From Rhodobacteraceae bacterium UBA6273 (GTDB lineage: Bacteria; Pseudomonadota; Alphaproteobacteria; Rhodobacterales; Rhodobacteraceae): a DNA stretch of 21,859 nucleotides. The translations under genes were made by a program, and so were the position numbers. The stretch's first letter is position 1; each line of letters opens with the position of its first letter. Under the pieces are notes generated by a model. It had not been told where the DNA came from. It searched no databases and saw nothing but the letters and a program-made list of their open reading frames with translations. The stretch lies in NCBI GenBank assembly GCA_002440625.1, contig DJUV01000057.1:1-21859 (forward strand), in the 5' to 3' direction. Below are positions 18,338 through 21,859 of this stretch, one piece after another.

Positions 18338-18366
18338 ACATTATGCAGGCCGCGCGGGGGCGTCAA
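18338..18366 (-). promoter_or_regulatory. Promoter of the ilvIN operon
   Basis: On the minus strand TTGACG (18366-18361), a 17-base spacer, then TAATGT (18343-18338). It would start transcription near 18330, about 25 bases before the leader peptide. It is the best sigma-70 match in the window and correctly placed for an attenuated operon. Confidence 0.7.
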
Positions 18367-18472
18367 CCGGCAAAATGTGGAATAAAGTGTCGCCGAGTCG
18401 CCGCAGCGGCTTCTTTTCTTTCGTCTGAGCCTCATTTCGCGACATGTTGGCAGCTCCCGCCGCGCTACAGGC

Positions 18473-18826
18473 TCAGGCGGCAATCTCTTCGCGACGCCTC
18501 TTCAGGCGCTTCCCGACCGACATGATCGCCGCGATCACCGGCAGGAGTTCCTGGCCAAGTTCCGTCAGCTCGTACTCGACCGATGGCGGCGAGGTCGGCA
18601 TCACATGGCGCAGGACCAGCCCATGTTCCTCCATCTCACGCAGGCGCTGGGTCAGCACCTTGGCTGAGACGACGGGAATGTCGTGTCTAAGTTCCGAGAA
18701 CCGGCGCGGTCCGGGCGAGAGATACCAGATGATGTTCGGCGTCCAGGCGCCGCCGAGGAACCGCATGCAATCGCTGATCGGGCAGGCGGGCGGCGGAATG
18801 CGGTTCTTGCGGACTTTCAGCGCCAT
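18473..18826 (-). CDS. HxlR family transcriptional regulator
   Basis: A 117-residue winged-helix regulator of the HxlR family. The family motif is clear: CPISDCMRFLGGAWTPNIIW at about 15-34, then RFSELRHDIPVVSAKVLTQRLREMEEHGLVLR (recognition helix and wing), then EYELTELGQELLPVI. Two cysteines (Cys15, Cys20) lie near the N-terminus. HxlR proteins such as YodB and HypR sense electrophiles or disulfide stress through such cysteines, so a thiol-based switch is possible but unproven. The ATG at 18826 with AGAGG 6 bases upstream is favoured over ATGs at 18844 and 18859. It is divergent from a glutathione S-transferase gene, its likely target, and from a cluster of GTTACC boxes. Confidence 0.88.
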   Translation of the reverse strand: MALKVRKNRIPPPACPISDCMRFLGGAWTPNIIWYLSPGPRRFSELRHDIPVVSAKVLTQRLREMEEHGLVLRHVMPTSPPSVEYELTELGQELLPVIAAIMSVGKRLKRRREEIAA

Positions 18827-18849
18827 CGGGAACCTCTCGGGCATCGGCT

Positions 18850-18914
18850 CAGTTACCAACAGGTTACCGCAGAATTCGAGTTACCACAAGTTTCGTGGTT
18901 TCGGATGGTAACTC
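18850..18914. promoter_or_regulatory. Cluster of GTTACC boxes, probable HxlR operator
   Basis: Three direct copies of GTTACC (18852-18857, 18863-18868, 18880-18885) and one inverted copy GGTAAC (18907-18912). The last two are part of a perfect 9-base inverted repeat GAGTTACCA / TGGTAACTC (18878-18886 and 18906-18914), spaced 19 bases apart. The cluster lies midway between hxlR and gst, where both promoters must be. HxlR proteins usually bind such palindromic sites. Binding is inferred. Confidence 0.55.
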
Positions 18915-18959
18915 AATTTGCTAGGTCACCGGCATCAACCCACCAGATGGAGCGACTTG

Positions 18960-19568
18960 ATGAAACTCTATTACTCCCCCGGCGCCTGCTCGATGGCTTC
19001 CCACATCGTGCTGAACGAGATCGGCAAACCCTATGAGGCCGAACGCATCGACAACAAGACCAAGATTACCGCGACCGGCAAGGACTTCCGCGCGATCAAC
19101 CCCAAGGGCAAGGTTCCCGCACTTGAGGTTGACGGTCAGGTCCTGACCGAAGGTCCGGCGATCCTGCAGTATGTGGCCGACGCCGCCGGGGCGGAAAAGC
19201 TGGCGCCCAAGGCGGGCAGCTTTCTCCGGGCGCGGGTGAATGAGGTGATGACCTATGTCAGTTCCGAGCTTCACCCGGCCTTCAGCCCGCTCTTCAACCC
19301 GGCGCTTGACGACGCCGGCAGGGAGACCGCGCGCAAGAACGTCGGCAAGAAGCTCGACTGGCTGGAAAGCCTGCTGGCCGATGGCCGCGCCTTTCTGACC
19401 GGGGCGGAGTTTTCCATCGCCGACGCCTATGCCTTTGTCGTCTCGAACTGGTCGGGTCATGTCGGCGTCTCACTCGACAACTGGCCGAAGGTGAAGGACT
19501 TTGTGGCCCGTGTGGCGGGACGGCCGGCGGTGCAGAAGACGCTGAAGGAAGAGGGTCTCATCGCCTGA
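18960..19568 (+). CDS. gst: Glutathione S-transferase, beta-class-like
   Basis: A 202-residue glutathione S-transferase. The N-terminal thioredoxin fold starts MKLYYSPGACSMASHI with Cys10 in the position of the catalytic cysteine of bacterial beta-class enzymes. KVPAL at 51-55 has the cis-Pro, and EG at 64-65 stands where many members have ES for glutathione binding. The C-terminal helical domain contains the N-capping-box-like FSIADAYAF. It is cytosolic and would conjugate or reduce electrophilic or peroxide substrates with glutathione. The ATG at 18960 follows GGAG at 7 bases. It is divergent from an HxlR regulator that is likely to control it. A 30-base hairpin follows the gene at 19610-19639. 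Confidence 0.92.
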   Translation: MKLYYSPGACSMASHIVLNEIGKPYEAERIDNKTKITATGKDFRAINPKGKVPALEVDGQVLTEGPAILQYVADAAGAEKLAPKAGSFLRARVNEVMTYVSSELHPAFSPLFNPALDDAGRETARKNVGKKLDWLESLLADGRAFLTGAEFSIADAYAFVVSNWSGHVGVSLDNWPKVKDFVARVAGRPAVQKTLKEEGLIA

Positions 19569-19609
19569 TCGGGCCGGGCGCTTACCGGGCCCGCCGGGAA
19601 ACCGAATAG

Positions 19610-19639
19610 CGGCTGCGGCGGGTGATATCGCCGCAGCCG
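19610..19639 (+). terminator. 11-bp perfect hairpin after gst
   Basis: CGGCTGCGGCG / CGCCGCAGCCG with an 8-base loop, 41 bases after the gst stop and 20 before the next start. No U-run follows, so it may be a partial terminator or a 5' mRNA structure of the DMT gene. Confidence 0.4.
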
Positions 19640-19659
19640 GACCTGCCAGGGAGGTGCTT

Positions 19660-20103
19660 TTGGACAGCCTGCGCTACGCTTTCATCATGCTTGCCGCCGG
19701 GATCGGCATTCCGGTCCTCGCGGCGCTGAACGCCCAGCTTGGCGGGCGCATCGGCTCGCCTGCGGCGGCGGCGGTGATCCTCTTCGCCGTGGCTTTCGCC
19801 GGCGCGGTCCTGACCATGCTTGCGACCGGCGGAGGAGGGGCGCTTGCCTCCGCCCCCGGCCAGCCGCCGAAGCTTTTCCTCGCCGGGCTTCTCGTCGCCT
19901 TCTACGTCCTTTCGATCACCTGGGTCGCACCGCGCTTCGGGTTGGGCAATGCCATCACCTGCGTTCTCCTCGGCCAGCTTATTTCCGCCGCGATCATCGA
20001 CCAGTTCGGACTTCTCGGCGCGATGATGCGGCAGATCACGCCGATGCGCGGGCTTGGCCTCGGCCTGATGGCCCTTGGCGTGTTTTTTACGCAGCGCGGT
20101 TGA
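19660..20103 (+). CDS. Small DMT family transporter (DUF606/YdcZ-like)
   Basis: A 147-residue membrane protein with about five hydrophobic segments, the half-size DMT group (DUF606, PF04657-like). The pattern AAGIGIPVLAALNAQLGGRIGSP, AGLLVAFYVLSITWVAPRFGLGNAITCVLLGQLISAAIIDQFGL and RGLGLGLMALGVFF is typical. Substrate unknown. The start is a TTG at 19660 with GGGAGG five bases upstream (19649-19654). A GTG at 19654 also opens the frame but sits on top of that ribosome binding site, so it is less likely. It could be co-transcribed with gst, 91 bases upstream. Confidence 0.8.
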   Translation: MDSLRYAFIMLAAGIGIPVLAALNAQLGGRIGSPAAAAVILFAVAFAGAVLTMLATGGGGALASAPGQPPKLFLAGLLVAFYVLSITWVAPRFGLGNAITCVLLGQLISAAIIDQFGLLGAMMRQITPMRGLGLGLMALGVFFTQRG

Positions 20104-20165
20104 CACCGGGCGCTTGACGCCAAGTCAGAGCCGTTGACGATCCCTCAGTCTGGACAAGGGTTTAG

Positions 20166-21347
<1,182 letters not shown>

Positions 21348-21369
21348 TCGTCTGATCCGTTCGACAGGG

Positions 21370-21403
21370 AAACCCCGCGGGCCGCGATGCCCGCGGGGTT
21401 TTT
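21370..21403 (+). terminator. Strong intrinsic terminator after takP
   Basis: A 13-bp perfect stem AAACCCCGCGGGC / GCCCGCGGGGTTT (21370-21382 and 21389-21401) with a 6-base loop and a T-run (21399-21403) 22 bases after the takP stop. It isolates takP from anything downstream. Confidence 0.94.
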
Positions 21404-21468
21404 CTCGGCACATCGCATGTTCGGCTTGCATTGATGCCATCCTTTACTGAAGTCACGAAGGCAAACGT

Positions 21469-21720
21469 ATGATTGATACCAATCTACAGGAGATTGTTTC
21501 ATCTCCTCCGTTGCAGGTTCTCTATTGGAAGGGAGTTTCTGACACTCTTGTTGTTGTGTTCAGCGGGATTGGTCAGATTCATGAGGAGCAGCCACCAGTA
21601 GAATTTTTTGATTCCGCTACTGAGGGCGGCAAGAATCACGCATTATTTGTGAGTGATATAAGTAGAAGCTGGTTAAATCATGAGGGAATGGATAAAAAGA
21701 TCATCGAGGCCATCAACTAG
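21469..21720 (+). pseudogene. AT-rich gene remnant, probably cut by the IS insertion
   Basis: An 83-codon reading frame, about 43 percent G+C over 21481-21720 by hand count, against a window clearly above 60 percent. Codon use is unlike its neighbours, so it is probably foreign. It opens with ATG at 21469 behind GAAGG. The protein begins MIDTNLQEIVSSPPLQVLYW, then TLVVVFSGIG, PPVEFFDSATEGGKNHALFV and RSWLNHEGMDKKIIEAIN. This looks like the first part of an alpha/beta-hydrolase-like protein whose nucleophile elbow should lie further on, but that match is from memory and is not certain. Its TAG stop (21718-21720) falls exactly at the IS end, either formed by the junction or part of the target site. 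Confidence 0.6.
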
Positions 21721-21859
21721 GCTCCAGACTCATTGAGCCTCACAGCCAAAACAAGACGGTTGCGGCGAGCATGATTGCGGAGAAGAACGTTTCCGGGCAC
21801 CGGTCGTATCGGGTTGCAACGCGCCGCCAGTCTTTGAGGCGGCCGAACATGATCTCGAT
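21717..21859 (-). mobile_element. IS5-family insertion sequence, one end
   Basis: The element's 3' end relative to its transposase. The element end is likely at 21721 (GGCTCCAGACTCATTG on the plus strand), preceded by CTAG at 21717-21720, the type of target used by IS5-family members. The other end and the second target copy lie outside the window. The G+C content returns to high levels inside it. Confidence 0.7.
21740..21859 (-). CDS. IS5-family (IS427-group-like) transposase, C-terminal part
   Basis: The last 39 codons of a DDE transposase on the minus strand, running off the right edge. The visible part contains FGRLKDWRRVATRYDRC and then FFSAIMLAATVLFWL before TGA at 21740-21742. The segment EIMFGRLKDWRR...RYDR is the C-terminal signature of IS5-type transposases and includes the final catalytic glutamate region (E in IEIMFGRLK). 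Nineteen bases separate the stop from the element end. It may belong to a two-frame (programmed frameshift) transposase, which cannot be judged here. Confidence 0.85.
   Translation of the reverse strand: MEIMFGRLKDWRRVATRYDRCPETFFSAIMLAATVLFWL

Noticed and set aside
18400..18420. GCCGCAGCGGC followed by TTCTTTTCTTT on the plus strand, terminator-like
   Set aside because: No plus-strand gene lies upstream, the stem is short, and it falls just outside the ilv promoter; probably chance.

Overview
The window is GC-rich chromosomal DNA whose gene content and order point to an alphaproteobacterium of the Rhodobacteraceae (Rhodobacter/Paracoccus-like). The pointers are a class I bacterial fructose-bisphosphate aldolase, an ftsB gene just before pdhA, a Fur of the alphaproteobacterial Fur/Mur type, a TakP-like TRAP binding protein, and promoters of TTGAC(G)/TAGnnT or TAATGT type. 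The species cannot be named from the sequence alone.

Layout. 1-3793, minus strand: a central-carbon run, pgk > SDR > class I fba > ftsB > pdhA (only the 5' end of pdhA is inside). 3946-5062, plus: two overlapping cyclophilins, one cytosolic and one exported, closed by a strong bidirectional terminator shared with the convergent tyrS. 6395-8638: tyrS (minus) diverges from anmK and an FAD oxidoreductase (plus, ATGA overlap); the latter overlaps rarD tail to tail. 9636-11506: a membrane fatty-acid desaturase-type protein (minus) divergent from an SDR (plus). 11547-14890, minus: a DUF1097 membrane protein, eno, an EamA transporter and fur. 15150-15717, plus: a candidate small RNA with an orphan GNRA-loop terminator, then a small exported EF-hand protein. 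15790-18343, minus: ilvN and the acetolactate synthase large subunit behind a complete attenuator. 18473-20103: an HxlR regulator divergent from a glutathione S-transferase around a cluster of GTTACC boxes, then a small DMT transporter. 20241-21347: a Tat-exported takP-like binding protein with its own terminator. 21469-21859: an AT-rich gene remnant abutting the end of an IS5-family element.

Function. Aldolase, phosphoglycerate kinase, enolase and pyruvate dehydrogenase E1-alpha serve lower glycolysis and gluconeogenesis and make pyruvate. Acetolactate synthase consumes pyruvate for branched-chain amino acids, and TakP-type proteins bind 2-oxoacids such as pyruvate. These genes lie near each other but not in one operon.

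The most informative non-coding elements are: (i) the ilv attenuator, with promoter, a 15-codon leader peptide containing Ile-Leu-Val-Leu-Val, an antiterminator pairing and a terminator; (ii) an orphan terminator and stem-loops marking a probable small RNA between fur and the EF-hand gene; (iii) an interspersed intergenic repeat present at least three times in the same orientation; (iv) the GTTACC cluster between hxlR and gst. No CRISPR array, tRNA, rRNA or defence system was seen.
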